64,000 bases of DNA from Mogibacterium sp. (GTDB taxonomy: Bacteria > Bacillota > Clostridia > Peptostreptococcales > Anaerovoracaceae), in contig JAFRGC010000042.1 of assembly GCA_017434025.1 (NCBI GenBank), positions 31,469-95,468 of the forward strand, read 5' to 3'. Shown here piece after piece: positions 8,731 through 17,722 of the stretch. Under the pieces are notes generated by a model. That model had not been told where the DNA came from. It worked only from the letters and a program-made list of their open reading frames with translations, and made no database searches. A program made the position numbers and the translations under genes. Each line of letters begins with the position of its first letter. Within the stretch, counting starts at the first letter, position 1.

Positions 8731-10107
8731 ATGGATAAACTTTGGGCAGGCAGGACTGCCGGTACGACTGCAAATCTGGTAGATGAGATCAATTCTTCGA
8801 TCGCTGTAGACAGGAGACTCTATAAGAGAGATATCGCGGGCAGCATCGCTCACGCGAAGATGATGGCCAAGCAGGGGATCATCGGACAGAGGGAAGCCGA
8901 GGCGATCATAAGCGGACTGAAGGGGATCGAAGAAGACATCACGTCGGGGAAGCTTGCGATCGATCCTACAGCTGAAGACATCCACATGTTCGTGGAGAAA
9001 GTGCTGACGGACCGTATCGGTGATACGGGCAAAATGCTCCACACAGCGAGAAGCAGAAACGACCAGGTCGCTCTCGACACCAAAATGTACTGTATCGAGG
9101 AGATCGACAGCATCGATTACCTGATCGATCAGCTGCTCAAAGTGCTCGCGGACAAGGCAGAGAAGAACCTCGAAGTCATCATGCCGGGATACACGCATAT
9201 GCAGCACGCTCAGCCGGTATCATTCGCACAGCATCTGATGGCATACGCGATGATGTTCGACAGAGATAAGAGCAGACTCGTTGACTGCAAGAAGAGAATG
9301 ATCGAGAGATCACCGATCGGTGCCTGTGCACTGGCAGGAACGACTTTCGACATTGACAGAGAATATGAAGCAAGTCTGCTGGGATTTACCGGGATCGCGA
9401 TGAACAGCATGGATGCGGTTTCCGACAGAGACCACTTCGTAGAACTGATGTCAGCACTTGCGATCATCATGATGCATACATCGAGACTGTCGGAAGAGAT
9501 CATCATGTGGGCGACTTCGGAATTCGGTTTTGTCCAGCTCCCTGATGAGTATACGACAGGGTCCTCGATCATGCCACAGAAGAAGAACCCGGATGTGGCA
9601 GAGCTCTGCAGAGGTAAGACCGGAAGAGTCTACGGCAACCTGATGTCGATCCTGACGACCCTGAAGGGAATGCCGCTGGCATACAACAAGGACATCCAGG
9701 AAGATAAAGAGCCATTGTTCGACTCCGTCGAGACGGTCAAGCTGTGCATCGAGGCATTCATCGAGATCGTCGATGTAATGGAAGTCAACGAGAAGAACAT
9801 GTATGAATCGGCCAGGAAGGGATACATCAACGCGACTGACCTCGCAGACTACCTCGTAGTCAAGGGAATGCCTTTCCGCGACGCGTACAATGTATCCGGC
9901 AAAATCGTTTCATACTGTCTCGGCAGAGGCTGCGCGCTTGAGGATCTGCCTGTGGAGGAGTACAAACAGTTCTCCGATCTGATAGAGGAAGATATCCATC
10001 AGAGACTGGATCTCAGGACATGTGTAGAGAAGAGAAATTCTGCAGGAGGCACCAGTCCTTCATCAGTCATGAAACAGATCGAATATATAAGGACAATAAT
10101 TGATTAA
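8731..10107 (+). CDS. argH: Argininosuccinate lyase
   Basis: 458 residues, standard length. It splits argininosuccinate to arginine and fumarate. Motifs seen: HTARSRNDQVA (substrate and catalytic His region), the HMQHAQPVSFAQH stretch, and the superfamily signature GSSIMPQKKNPD with the mobile catalytic-serine loop. It lies 50 bp after argG. The fumarate formed could feed the class I fumarase encoded on the opposite strand at 13.4-14.9 kb. Confidence 0.97.
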   Translation: MDKLWAGRTAGTTANLVDEINSSIAVDRRLYKRDIAGSIAHAKMMAKQGIIGQREAEAIISGLKGIEEDITSGKLAIDPTAEDIHMFVEKVLTDRIGDTGKMLHTARSRNDQVALDTKMYCIEEIDSIDYLIDQLLKVLADKAEKNLEVIMPGYTHMQHAQPVSFAQHLMAYAMMFDRDKSRLVDCKKRMIERSPIGACALAGTTFDIDREYEASLLGFTGIAMNSMDAVSDRDHFVELMSALAIIMMHTSRLSEEIIMWATSEFGFVQLPDEYTTGSSIMPQKKNPDVAELCRGKTGRVYGNLMSILTTLKGMPLAYNKDIQEDKEPLFDSVETVKLCIEAFIEIVDVMEVNEKNMYESARKGYINATDLADYLVVKGMPFRDAYNVSGKIVSYCLGRGCALEDLPVEEYKQFSDLIEEDIHQRLDLRTCVEKRNSAGGTSPSSVMKQIEYIRTIID

Positions 10108-10151
10108 ACAGAAAAGCTATAAGGGTTATATACATTAAGGGAGGAAACAAG

Positions 10152-11009
10152 ATGAAGAATTCAATGCTCAAGAAAATTTCGGCAGCTATGCTGGCACTGA
10201 TCATGGTACTGGCACTGGTATCGTGCGGAGGCGGAAGCGGAAGCGGTGATGCTGAAGAGGGCGGCGGCAAGCTCGCTGCGATCCAGGAGAAGGGCAAGAT
10301 CGTCGTCTGCACAGACGCTGCATGGGCACCATTTGAATATATCGGAGCTAACGGAGAGGTAACAGGAGTAGATATCGAGATCGCTAAGGCAATCGCTGAC
10401 GCACTCGGAGTAGAGCTCGAGATCTCCAACATCGCATTCGATTCTATATCAACATATCTCGCAAATGACGAAGCAGATCTGGCTCTCGCCTGCATCACAA
10501 TTACAGATGAGCGTAAAGAGCAGATGGACTTCTCTGATCCATACACGACCGTACTGCAGTACATGATCGTAATGGCAGACAGTGATATCGCAACAATGGA
10601 TGATTTTGCAGGCAAGGCAGTAGGAACACACCTCGGAACTACCGGTGACTTCCTGATGAGCGATGAGATCTCCGGCGGAGTTCTTGCAGGAACAGGCGCT
10701 GAGAACAAGCAGTATAAGGCACTTCCTGACGCTGCACTCGCTATGAAGAGCGGTGAGCTCCAGGGTATCGTATGTGACTCCGTACTGGCAGAGAACATCG
10801 TTGCAGCAAATGGCGACGCATTCAAGTGCTTCCCGGTATCTTACAAGGATGCATCACTGAATCCGGAAACAGAGCAGATCGGTGCTGCCATGAGCAAGGG
10901 CGACGCAGAATTCCTGGCTAAGATCAATGAGATCATCAAGCCTCTCGCAGAGGACGGAACCATTGATCAGTGGATCATCCAGCACAGTGAAGAAGCTTCC
11001 AAGCTGTAA
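10152..11009 (+). CDS. Polar amino-acid ABC transporter, substrate-binding lipoprotein
   Basis: 285 residues. The N-terminus is a lipoprotein signal (basic start, hydrophobic run, lipobox LVSC at ~25), followed by a short Gly/Ser linker. The mature part matches family-3 periplasmic-type binding proteins: GKIVVCTDAAWAPFEY, GVDIEIAKAIADALGVE, SNIAFDSIS and the hinge region DLALACITITDERKE. Such proteins bind arginine, lysine, histidine, glutamine or citrulline outside the membrane. Its place between argH and a dimethylargininase suggests arginine, citrulline or a methylarginine as ligand. The ribosome site GGGAGGAAA is strong. Confidence 0.93.
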   Translation: MKNSMLKKISAAMLALIMVLALVSCGGGSGSGDAEEGGGKLAAIQEKGKIVVCTDAAWAPFEYIGANGEVTGVDIEIAKAIADALGVELEISNIAFDSISTYLANDEADLALACITITDERKEQMDFSDPYTTVLQYMIVMADSDIATMDDFAGKAVGTHLGTTGDFLMSDEISGGVLAGTGAENKQYKALPDAALAMKSGELQGIVCDSVLAENIVAANGDAFKCFPVSYKDASLNPETEQIGAAMSKGDAEFLAKINEIIKPLAEDGTIDQWIIQHSEEASKL

Positions 11010-11046
11010 ATCACAGATCAGACAGATAGTGACGTAATAAACCATG

Positions 11047-11075
11047 GCATGTACGGCTGAGCAGGCCGTACATGC
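11047..11075 (+). promoter_or_regulatory. Intercistronic hairpin between binding protein and permease
   Basis: GCATGTACGGC pairs perfectly with GCCGTACATGC across a 7-nt loop. No U-run follows, so it is more likely an mRNA 3'-end stabiliser or partial stop that keeps binding-protein mRNA more abundant than permease mRNA. Confidence 0.55.
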
Positions 11076-11101
11076 TGTCTGTATACATATAAGGAGATAA
11101 C

Positions 11102-11824
11102 GTGTTTGAAACGATCAAAGAAGGATTCATAAAGACCTTCATAAGAGACAATAGATATAAAGTCTTCGTCGAAGGTTTCAAGAATACGATCATCATTACT
11201 GTTATGGCCGCGATCATCGGTATCATAATAGGCGTGTTCGTATCTCTTGTTCATTCTCTTGCGGAGAATGCGAGAGACAAGCACCAGACCACAGCGGGAG
11301 CGAGGTTTGTCATGGTGCTGGATAAAATTTGCACTGCATATGTAGCTGTCATGCGAGGCACACCGCTTGCGATCCAGCTCATGATCATGACATTCATCAT
11401 CATGGGCGGTTTCCCGAATAAGATCATCGTCTGCTGCATCGCGTTCGGAGTCAACTCGGGAGCATATGTATCTGAAGTCATCAGAGGCGGAATCGCATCC
11501 GTCGACTACGGCCAGACAGAAGCAGGCCGTTCACTCGGACTCAGCCAGATCGGAACGCTCAGGCTGATCGTACTCCCTCAGGCCATCAAGAACATTCTGC
11601 CGGCTCTGTGCAACGAAGCGATCGCAGTACTCAAGGAAACTTCCATCTGCGGACTCGTCAGTGTCGTCGATCTGACAAGAGCAGGAGACCTTGTCAGGAG
11701 CAGGACGATGTCACCGTATTTCACTCTGATTTCGGTAGCGGTAGTATACTTTATCCTGGTATACGGCCTTTCCAAAGCAGTAGGAAGACTGGAAAGGAGG
11801 CTGGCTCAAAGTGATAGACATTAA
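11102..11824 (+). CDS. Polar amino-acid ABC transporter, permease
   Basis: 240 residues starting with GTG after AAGGAGATAAC. It has the HisMQ/GltJK-type fold with about five membrane helices. The EAA loop that docks to the ATPase is present ([20 protein letters not shown]), as is RGTPLAIQL near residue 82. It forms the membrane channel with the ATPase encoded next, whose start overlaps this gene by 14 bp, so translation is coupled. A loop at ~50-70 between the first helices is longer than usual. Confidence 0.93.
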   Translation: MFETIKEGFIKTFIRDNRYKVFVEGFKNTIIITVMAAIIGIIIGVFVSLVHSLAENARDKHQTTAGARFVMVLDKICTAYVAVMRGTPLAIQLMIMTFIIMGGFPNKIIVCCIAFGVNSGAYVSEVIRGGIASVDYGQTEAGRSLGLSQIGTLRLIVLPQAIKNILPALCNEAIAVLKETSICGLVSVVDLTRAGDLVRSRTMSPYFTLISVAVVYFILVYGLSKAVGRLERRLAQSDRH

Positions 11825-12533
11825 GAGTCTGTGCAAAGACTTCGGAGATCTCAAAGTACTGAAGAATATAGATCTCCATATCGACCAGGGAGAGAGGGTC
11901 GTCATCATCGGACCGTCTGGCTCAGGCAAGAGTACTCTGCTGAGATGCATGAATCTGCTCGAGATCCCGACATCCGGACAGATCATCTTCGAAGGAGCGG
12001 ATCTGACCGACAAGAAGACGGATCTTGACAATGTGCGCTGCAAGATGGGAATGGTATTCCAGCAGTTCAATCTGTTCCCGCATAAGACGATCCTTGAGAA
12101 CCTGACACTCGCTCCGAGATATCACAAGATGATGTCAGAGGAGGAAGCGAACGAGACTGCCATGAAGCTGCTGACGAGGATCGGCCTGGCAGACAAAGCG
12201 AATGTGTATCCTTCGACTCTTTCGGGCGGTCAGAAGCAGCGTGTCGCTATCGTCCGCGCGCTCGCGATGGGACCGGATGTTATGCTGTTTGACGAGCCGA
12301 CCAGCGCGCTGGACCCTGAGATGGTAGGCGAGGTACTGGAACTCATCAGAGAGCTGGCACATGACGGCATGACCATGGCCATCGTTACACACGAAATGGG
12401 TTTTGCCAAAGAAGTCGGCACGAGAGTCCTGTTCATGGACGAAGGTGTGATAGCAGAGGAAAATACACCTGTAGAATTCTTCGAGCATCCGCAGAACCCG
12501 AGACTGCAGGATTTCCTGTCCAAAGTACTGTAA
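11811..12533 (+). CDS. Polar amino-acid ABC transporter, ATP-binding protein
   Basis: 240 residues, GTG start after GGAAAGGAGG located inside the permease gene. Walker [10 protein letters not shown] (~34-42), Q-loop [10 protein letters not shown], signature [15 protein letters not shown], Walker [15 protein letters not shown] and the switch His in TIVTHE-like AIVTHEMGF are all intact. It belongs to the GlnQ/HisP type that powers uptake of polar amino acids. It completes the three-part transporter of the arginine operon. Confidence 0.95.
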   Translation: MIDIKSLCKDFGDLKVLKNIDLHIDQGERVVIIGPSGSGKSTLLRCMNLLEIPTSGQIIFEGADLTDKKTDLDNVRCKMGMVFQQFNLFPHKTILENLTLAPRYHKMMSEEEANETAMKLLTRIGLADKANVYPSTLSGGQKQRVAIVRALAMGPDVMLFDEPTSALDPEMVGEVLELIRELAHDGMTMAIVTHEMGFAKEVGTRVLFMDEGVIAEENTPVEFFEHPQNPRLQDFLSKVL

Positions 12534-12564
12534 AAATATTTATTTAAAGGAGAACGGTATAGAA

Positions 12565-13335
12565 ATGTTCAAGCATACGATAGTTAGGACCCCTTGTTCG
12601 AAAGTCTGTGACGGTATCACTTCAGCGCCGGAACTCGGCCAGCCGATCTACGAAAAGGCTCTCGAACAGCATGAGAAATACATTGAGGCGCTCAAATCAA
12701 CAGGCGTGGATGTGATGGTGCTGCCGGCACTTGAGGAGTATCCGGATTCGTGTTTTGTCGAGGATGTTGCGGTGCTGTCAGAGAAATGCGCTCTGATCAC
12801 CAATCCGGGAGCAGGCACCAGGAACGGCGAGACGGAATTCATCATTCCTGCGATCAAGAAGTTCTATTCTGAGGATCAGATCGGGTATATCAAAGCCCCA
12901 GGAACACTAGAGGGCGGAGATGTTATGAAGGTCGGCGATACATTCTACGTCGGAGTGTCTGCAAGAACCAATGAAGAGGGCATCAAACAGTTCGCTGAAT
13001 TCTTCGGTTCCTATGGCTATGAGGTCAAAGCGGTTCCGCTGACCGAGGTGCTGCACCTCAAGACCGGAGTCAACTATATCGAGAACAACAAAATGCTGGT
13101 ATCCGGGGAATTCATCGACAAGCCGGAATTCGCAGGTTATGAGAAGATCATCGTTCCTGACGAGGAAGCTTATGGCGCGAATTGCATCTGGATGAACGGT
13201 ACAGTGATCGTTCCGCTCGGCTACGAGGCTGTCAAGGCTGCAGTCGAGAAGGCAGGATATCCGGTGATCACAGTTGACACTTCTGAGTTCAGGAAGATCG
13301 ACGGAGGACTCAGCTGCTTGTCACTGAGGTTCTGA
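12565..13335 (+). CDS. Dimethylarginine dimethylaminohydrolase-like (DDAH) enzyme
   Basis: 256 residues, the size of bacterial DDAH and far shorter than arginine deiminase (~410). It would hydrolyse N-omega-methylated arginine to citrulline and a methylamine. Key residues are visible: CFVEDVAV, LEGGDVM with the catalytic Glu, LHLKTGV with the catalytic His, and Cys251 in GGLSCLSLRF near the C-terminus. The ribosome site AAGGAGAACGG precedes the ATG. As the last gene of an operon with argG and argH it would supply citrulline directly to ArgG. Related guanidine-modifying enzymes with other substrates (e.g. free arginine) cannot be excluded. Confidence 0.85.
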   Translation: MFKHTIVRTPCSKVCDGITSAPELGQPIYEKALEQHEKYIEALKSTGVDVMVLPALEEYPDSCFVEDVAVLSEKCALITNPGAGTRNGETEFIIPAIKKFYSEDQIGYIKAPGTLEGGDVMKVGDTFYVGVSARTNEEGIKQFAEFFGSYGYEVKAVPLTEVLHLKTGVNYIENNKMLVSGEFIDKPEFAGYEKIIVPDEEAYGANCIWMNGTVIVPLGYEAVKAAVEKAGYPVITVDTSEFRKIDGGLSCLSLRF

Positions 13336-13361
13336 TGACGAATAATAATACAATATAAAAG

Positions 13362-13390
13362 CAGCTCCGGCTCAGTGCCGGAGCTGTTTC
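13362..13390. terminator. Terminator between convergent arginine and fumarase operons
   Basis: CAGCTCCGGC and GCCGGAGCTG form a perfect 10-bp stem with a 5-nt loop. The flanks are T-rich on the right and A-rich on the left, so it can stop transcription from both sides. Confidence 0.85.
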
Positions 13391-13391
13391 T

Positions 13392-14018
13392 CTATTTCGT
13401 GAAATGCACCTGTTTGCTTATGAGTTCTGTCTGTTCTCGCCTGATCCGGTCATACTCGGTCTTCTTCTCTTCGAAGTAATTGCGCCCGCTGGTATCTATG
13501 GTGACGATCAGCGGTCCAAGCTCTCTGACGCGGCAGTGCCATACCGCTTCCGGCATTCCGAGATCCAGCCAGTGGCCTCCCAGGATCTCCTCTGTGCAGA
13601 CGGCGCCTACGACAGCATTGCCTGCAGGCATGACACAGTGGATCGCTCCGAAATCCCTGCACGCTGCTGCTGTTGACGGTCCCATACCGCCTTTGCCGAC
13701 GATCACGCGGACACCGGTTGCTTTGACAAAGTCATATTCATACTTTTCCATGCGCATCGATGTGGTCGGACCGATCGAGATCATTTCCCAGCCACCGTCT
13801 TCTTTCTGCTTCACGATAGGGCCGGCATGCATCAGGACTTTGTCCCGGATATCCACAGGAAGGTCTTTGCCTTCGTAAACCGTGCGTTCATGGACTGAGT
13901 CACGCCCGGTAGCCAGCTCACCGTCGAGATAGAAAACATCTCCGATGCGGAGCCTCGCCAGATCACTCTCAGAGACAGGCGTAGTCAGAATCGTTCTTCC
14001 GTTCCTTACTTCGATCAT
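13392..14018 (-). CDS. Class I fumarate hydratase / tartrate dehydratase, beta subunit
   Basis: 208 residues, equal to the C-terminal part of FumA or to TtdB/FumB-beta of two-subunit enzymes. Conserved stretches seen: GDVFYLDGELATGRD, MHAGPIV, ISIGPTTSMRME, VGKGGMG and MPAGNA. With the alpha subunit it forms an oxygen-sensitive [4Fe-4S] hydro-lyase that interconverts fumarate and malate (or acts on tartrate). Its start overlaps the alpha stop by 4 bp. It is the last gene of the seven-gene minus-strand operon. Confidence 0.9.
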   Translation of the reverse strand: MIEVRNGRTILTTPVSESDLARLRIGDVFYLDGELATGRDSVHERTVYEGKDLPVDIRDKVLMHAGPIVKQKEDGGWEMISIGPTTSMRMEKYEYDFVKATGVRVIVGKGGMGPSTAAACRDFGAIHCVMPAGNAVVGAVCTEEILGGHWLDLGMPEAVWHCRVRELGPLIVTIDTSGRNYFEEKKTEYDRIRREQTELISKQVHFTK

Positions 14019-14926
14019 TTGCTGCCTCCCATATCAAATCCAGAGTGTGTACTGACGGTATAATTCAGATCACTGTCGAACGTTATGCGTCCTCTGCGGT
14101 GACACCAGCAGCTGACCGAGACCGCAACTCCGAGGTCAGCAGGATGACGCGCGGTGTTCACGACATTGACACCCATCACGGAGTGTCTGCCGCCCAACCC
14201 CTGAGGGCCAAAACCTATCGCGTTGATACCGTCCTCGAGCAGCTGCTCGAGCTTGGCAACACGCTCATTCTCGCTGCAGGAGCCTACCGGACGCATCAGC
14301 GCGTGCTTCGCGTTGAGCGCCGCTGTTTCCACGGATGTTCCGATACCCACACCGACCAGAAGAGGAGGGCAGGCATTGAGTCCGTAGGATGTCATCCGCT
14401 CTAGGACGAAATCGACGACAGCTTCATAGCCCTGCCCAGGCATCAGTACCATAGCGTGGCCCGGCAGAGAGCATCCTCCGCCAGCAGGATAGGTATAGAT
14501 CTCGCAGCCGTCCCACCCCGGGATGATATCCCACCAGAATGTCGGAGCTCCTGTGCCCGTATTGGTTCCCGTGTTGACTTCATCAAAGGTCTCTACGACA
14601 TTGTATCTGAGAGGCGTCTCTGCGGTTGCGATGCGGACTGCTTCGGTCAGAAGTCCTTCGAGTTCGCCGATAAGAGGGAAACTGCTGCCGCAGCGTATCC
14701 AGAACTGCATGTAGCCTGTGTCCTGGCAGATCGGTCGGTCGAGCTCTCTCGCCAGCTGCAGGTTCCTGAACATCAGGCTGTATATCTCCACGGCAAGTGG
14801 TTCCGTCTCCTGCGATCTGAGCGCTTCAAGCCTGGCCAGCACGTCGTCAGGCAGGTTCTTTGCTGTATAACTTATGAAAGCAGCCATTATTCCGGTCATT
14901 TTCCCGGCAGTTGCCAGATGCGACAT
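14015..14926 (-). CDS. Class I fumarate hydratase / tartrate dehydratase, alpha subunit
   Basis: 303 residues. Three cysteines at the family's cluster positions are seen: CQDTG (early), GGGCSLPGH (middle) and GSCSENERV (late), which ligate the catalytic [4Fe-4S] cluster. FNEVNTGTNTGTGAPTF-like sequence (DEVNTGTNTGTGAP) is also typical. I place the start at the ATG at 14926, which has AGGGAG 8 bp upstream, rather than at 14944. It follows the 2Fe-2S reductase gene by about 50 bp. Fumarate versus tartrate cannot be settled from sequence; fumarate from ArgH next door makes fumarase the better guess. Confidence 0.9.
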   Translation of the reverse strand: MSHLATAGKMTGIMAAFISYTAKNLPDDVLARLEALRSQETEPLAVEIYSLMFRNLQLARELDRPICQDTGYMQFWIRCGSSFPLIGELEGLLTEAVRIATAETPLRYNVVETFDEVNTGTNTGTGAPTFWWDIIPGWDGCEIYTYPAGGGCSLPGHAMVLMPGQGYEAVVDFVLERMTSYGLNACPPLLVGVGIGTSVETAALNAKHALMRPVGSCSENERVAKLEQLLEDGINAIGFGPQGLGGRHSVMGVNVVNTARHPADLGVAVSVSCWCHRRGRITFDSDLNYTVSTHSGFDMGGSK

Positions 14927-14975
14927 CTCGTCATTCTCCCTCATTCAGCAGATCAGATGCTGTTCAGATGTGATT

Positions 14976-16184
14976 CTAGTAATATTCTCCAGGTACCACA
15001 ATTGTGATATCGGAGAGGGCAAAACTTGCGCATGGGTGGATCTCACCGCACTGCTTGTCCGCCCATCTGCGGCCGTCCGTCGCGCCAGGGATGAATACGT
15101 CGCCCGATGTGACTCTGGAACGGCACCATCCGCATTCGCCGGAGCGGCATCTCGATGGAGCCTTGATGCCTGCGCGCTCGATCGCAACAAGGATCGGTTC
15201 GTTCGCTGAGCAGTCGCAGACGGTCTCGTTCGGTCCCTGTCTGACGGTCAGTTTGAATACTTTGTCTTTCTTGTCCTGCGGATAACCCGGCTCCAGCCAG
15301 ACTGTTTTGGTCGCACCGAGGAACTCCTGACGGACGTTCTTCTTCTCGAGACCGAGTTTGTCGACTTCCTTGCCTACGAAGCGGTACATCGCTTCCGGTC
15401 CGCAGATGAATACACTGTAAGGATCATTGCCTGCGTACTTTTTGATGAGGTCCGCAGTGATGAATCCGTTCTCGAATCCTTTCTTCTTCTCATCGGAGAG
15501 GACATGCACGACTTTGACCTTGTCAGTCTCAGCGCAGATCTCGTCGAGCTCTTTCCTGAACAGGATCGCATCTTCCGTCCTGCTTCCGAACAGTATCGTA
15601 AGATCGAAATCCTCGATCCCGTCTCTGATCGCGTAAGCCATCGAGAGGAATGGTGTGATGCCGGAGCCGCCTGCAAGAGCGATGACGTGTCTGGCATCCC
15701 TGTACTTCTCGTAGAAGAAAGAGCCGAGACCTTCGGAACCCTTGACCTCATCACCGACTTTGAAGTTGTCCAGCATCCAGTCCGCTGCGAATCCACCAGG
15801 ATTGGCTTTGACTGTGACAGCGACCAGACCGTCGAGTGCCCATGTAGGAGATGAGCTGATAGAGTATGGGCGGGTAACGAAACTGTCTCCGATAGGCAGT
15901 TTGAGCGAGATATACTGGCCGGCCCTGAAATAGGATGCAGGCTTGCCGTCAGATCTCTTGAGTATGAATGACTTTGCGCCTGCAGCAGCGTGGTCGATGA
16001 TATCTTCGATCACGAACGGCTGATAATCAGGGTGCATTGCCTTGGCGAATTTGTTCACCGGATAGTCAGCAGTGATCTCATTGGCAGGAGCGCTGGCGAT
16101 CACTTTCTCTCTGTCTTTGGCCAGATTTGCAAATTTGAGCATATCCAGAAGTCCGATAAGACCTACTTTGAAATTCAGTGCCAT
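14976..16184 (-). CDS. FAD/NAD(P) reductase with C-terminal 2Fe-2S ferredoxin domain
   Basis: 402 residues. Residues ~55-160 form a ferredoxin-reductase FAD domain (FRAGQYISLKLP, TRPYSISSSP), ~165-290 the nucleotide domain (ALAGGSGITPFLSMA, the conserved FICGPEAMY), and ~315-402 a plant-type ferredoxin domain with CRSGECGWC and a last Cys near the end. The N-terminal ~50 residues are extra. It can pass electrons between NAD(P)H and a redox partner. Its start overlaps the stop of the CrtI-like flavoprotein by one base (TAATG-type), so that flavoprotein is the likely partner. Confidence 0.88.
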   Translation of the reverse strand: MALNFKVGLIGLLDMLKFANLAKDREKVIASAPANEITADYPVNKFAKAMHPDYQPFVIEDIIDHAAAGAKSFILKRSDGKPASYFRAGQYISLKLPIGDSFVTRPYSISSSPTWALDGLVAVTVKANPGGFAADWMLDNFKVGDEVKGSEGLGSFFYEKYRDARHVIALAGGSGITPFLSMAYAIRDGIEDFDLTILFGSRTEDAILFRKELDEICAETDKVKVVHVLSDEKKKGFENGFITADLIKKYAGNDPYSVFICGPEAMYRFVGKEVDKLGLEKKNVRQEFLGATKTVWLEPGYPQDKKDKVFKLTVRQGPNETVCDCSANEPILVAIERAGIKAPSRCRSGECGWCRSRVTSGDVFIPGATDGRRWADKQCGEIHPCASFALSDITIVVPGEYY

Positions 16185-17722
16185 TACTTGTTACCTCCTT
16201 CCCTGAGATCTGCACAGACCAGTTGAGCACACAGGTCTCCATTGATCCATGTGGATGAATAACCGTCTGCCATGAAGGAACCGGCACCGATGTGGCGGAG
16301 TCCCTTGATGGTGAAGTCTGCCTGGATATCCATCATTCTTGCGATGATACCATCCCAGTCACTCAGTTCAAATCCGTAAGGAGTGCCGTCCGGTGTACCG
16401 AGGTATCTTGCGAATGTCATCGGGGTAGCGACTTCGACTTCTTCGATGTAAGGCGTCAGATCGATACCGAGATTCTTCTTGACATCCGCGATACATTTGC
16501 CGATCATTTTGTCCTTCATCTTGTAGTATTCCTGAGGAGTCAGTTTCGCCCAGTCTTCAGACTCGCTGAAGAGCTTGGTGAAGCTGATGACGCTGGTGCC
16601 TGCAGGTGAGAAGTCCGGGATAAGAGTGTTGTAGCTGATAAGGATGTTGTAATCATTATCGATACTCTTCATGTACTCGTATTCTTTCCTGGAATCAGCC
16701 GTCTCCGCGAAGAAGATACAGTAATCATTGATGCCGATCTCTTCGATAGGCTTATTGAGCGCCATGTAGATCATGCAGAATTTGGTGCTGAACTTCTTGT
16801 TCCTTGCTGCGGAGAGCTTCTTGTCTCTCTCCGGAACTCTGTCTTTAGGGATCATCTTCGCGTCGATGATATCCGGATTGATATTGGCAAGACACTGCTC
16901 ACACTCGACATCGCCGAGGCTCGTCCTCACACCGCATACTTTGTCGCCGTCAAACAGGAACTCTTCTGCTCTGCAGTTGAACCATGCCTCGCCGCCCAGT
17001 TCATAGAATCTGTTCAGGAAGGTCATGGAGATCTCATGAGAGGTGTGATGAGGAATGACCGCCTGACGGATGACATACATGTCGATCATGTTTCCGAAGT
17101 GGAAGAAATTGATCGTGTCGAGCGGAACTCCGAGATACGGCCAGTATACTCCGAGAATATCGATAGCCTTCTGAGGGATCTTCAGCGCCTGGAGGACTTT
17201 GAGGGTGTTGTAACCGCATGCCCTCAGGGTGTTAGGGAAGTGCTTCTGCATGTATTTGGCGTCGTTAGGTGTGCCGTCGTTCATGTAGACTTTGGCCGCT
17301 CTGATCTCGAGAAGCAGGTCAAAGAATTTCTCCATCGAAGGACGCGAACCCGGCACGTATTTCTCCATTGCCGCGATGAAGTTCTCACGTCCGCAAGGCA
17401 TTGTTACGTCCATCGGGGTGCCGTCGGAGTATGTCGAGATGCATCTGTAGCAATCCGGAACTGTGATCCAATTCACATTGACGCCATTTCTCTCCATGAG
17501 AAGTCTGACATGGCCCTTGTTGTCTTCAGGACCGAAGTCACAGATCTCATGGACGCTCGGGTCAAACTCAAAACGCCCCCTCCTGAAGCTGGACGCGCAT
17601 CCGCCGGGCAGGTTGTGCTGATCGATAAGCAATACTTTATAGCCTTCGACTGCGCACTTAACAGCTGCACTCAGGCCGGCATTTCCGGCTCCGACAACAA
17701 CTACATCGTACTTTGCTGCCAT
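16184..17722 (-). CDS. Phytoene-desaturase-like NAD(P)/FAD oxidoreductase
   Basis: 512 residues. The N-terminal dinucleotide fold VVVVGAGNAGLSAAVKCA, the acidic end of strand 2 and the GGCASSFRRGRFEFDPSVH stretch match the CrtI/phytoene-desaturase and amine-oxidase-like group; the C-terminal GAGSFMADGYSSTWINGD closes the FAD site. These enzymes oxidise or isomerise unsaturated lipids or other hydrophobic substrates; no carotenoid genes are near, so the name marks fold only. A good GGAAAGGAG site lies before the ATG, which overlaps the MoxR gene by 22 bp. The tight link to a 2Fe-2S reductase suggests a two-component redox enzyme. Confidence 0.82.
   Translation of the reverse strand: MAAKYDVVVVGAGNAGLSAAVKCAVEGYKVLLIDQHNLPGGCASSFRRGRFEFDPSVHEICDFGPEDNKGHVRLLMERNGVNVNWITVPDCYRCISTYSDGTPMDVTMPCGRENFIAAMEKYVPGSRPSMEKFFDLLLEIRAAKVYMNDGTPNDAKYMQKHFPNTLRACGYNTLKVLQALKIPQKAIDILGVYWPYLGVPLDTINFFHFGNMIDMYVIRQAVIPHHTSHEISMTFLNRFYELGGEAWFNCRAEEFLFDGDKVCGVRTSLGDVECEQCLANINPDIIDAKMIPKDRVPERDKKLSAARNKKFSTKFCMIYMALNKPIEEIGINDYCIFFAETADSRKEYEYMKSIDNDYNILISYNTLIPDFSPAGTSVISFTKLFSESEDWAKLTPQEYYKMKDKMIGKCIADVKKNLGIDLTPYIEEVEVATPMTFARYLGTPDGTPYGFELSDWDGIIARMMDIQADFTIKGLRHIGAGSFMADGYSSTWINGDLCAQLVCADLREGGNK

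Noticed and set aside
12565-13335. Arginine deiminase (arcA)
   Set aside because: The protein is 256 residues, far shorter than arginine deiminase, and its Cys-containing end GGLSCLSLRF fits DDAH. No arcB or arcC is near.
16184-17722. Carotenoid synthesis gene
   Set aside because: The fold is phytoene-desaturase-like, but no phytoene synthase or other carotenoid gene is present, and the operon context is redox and fumarase.
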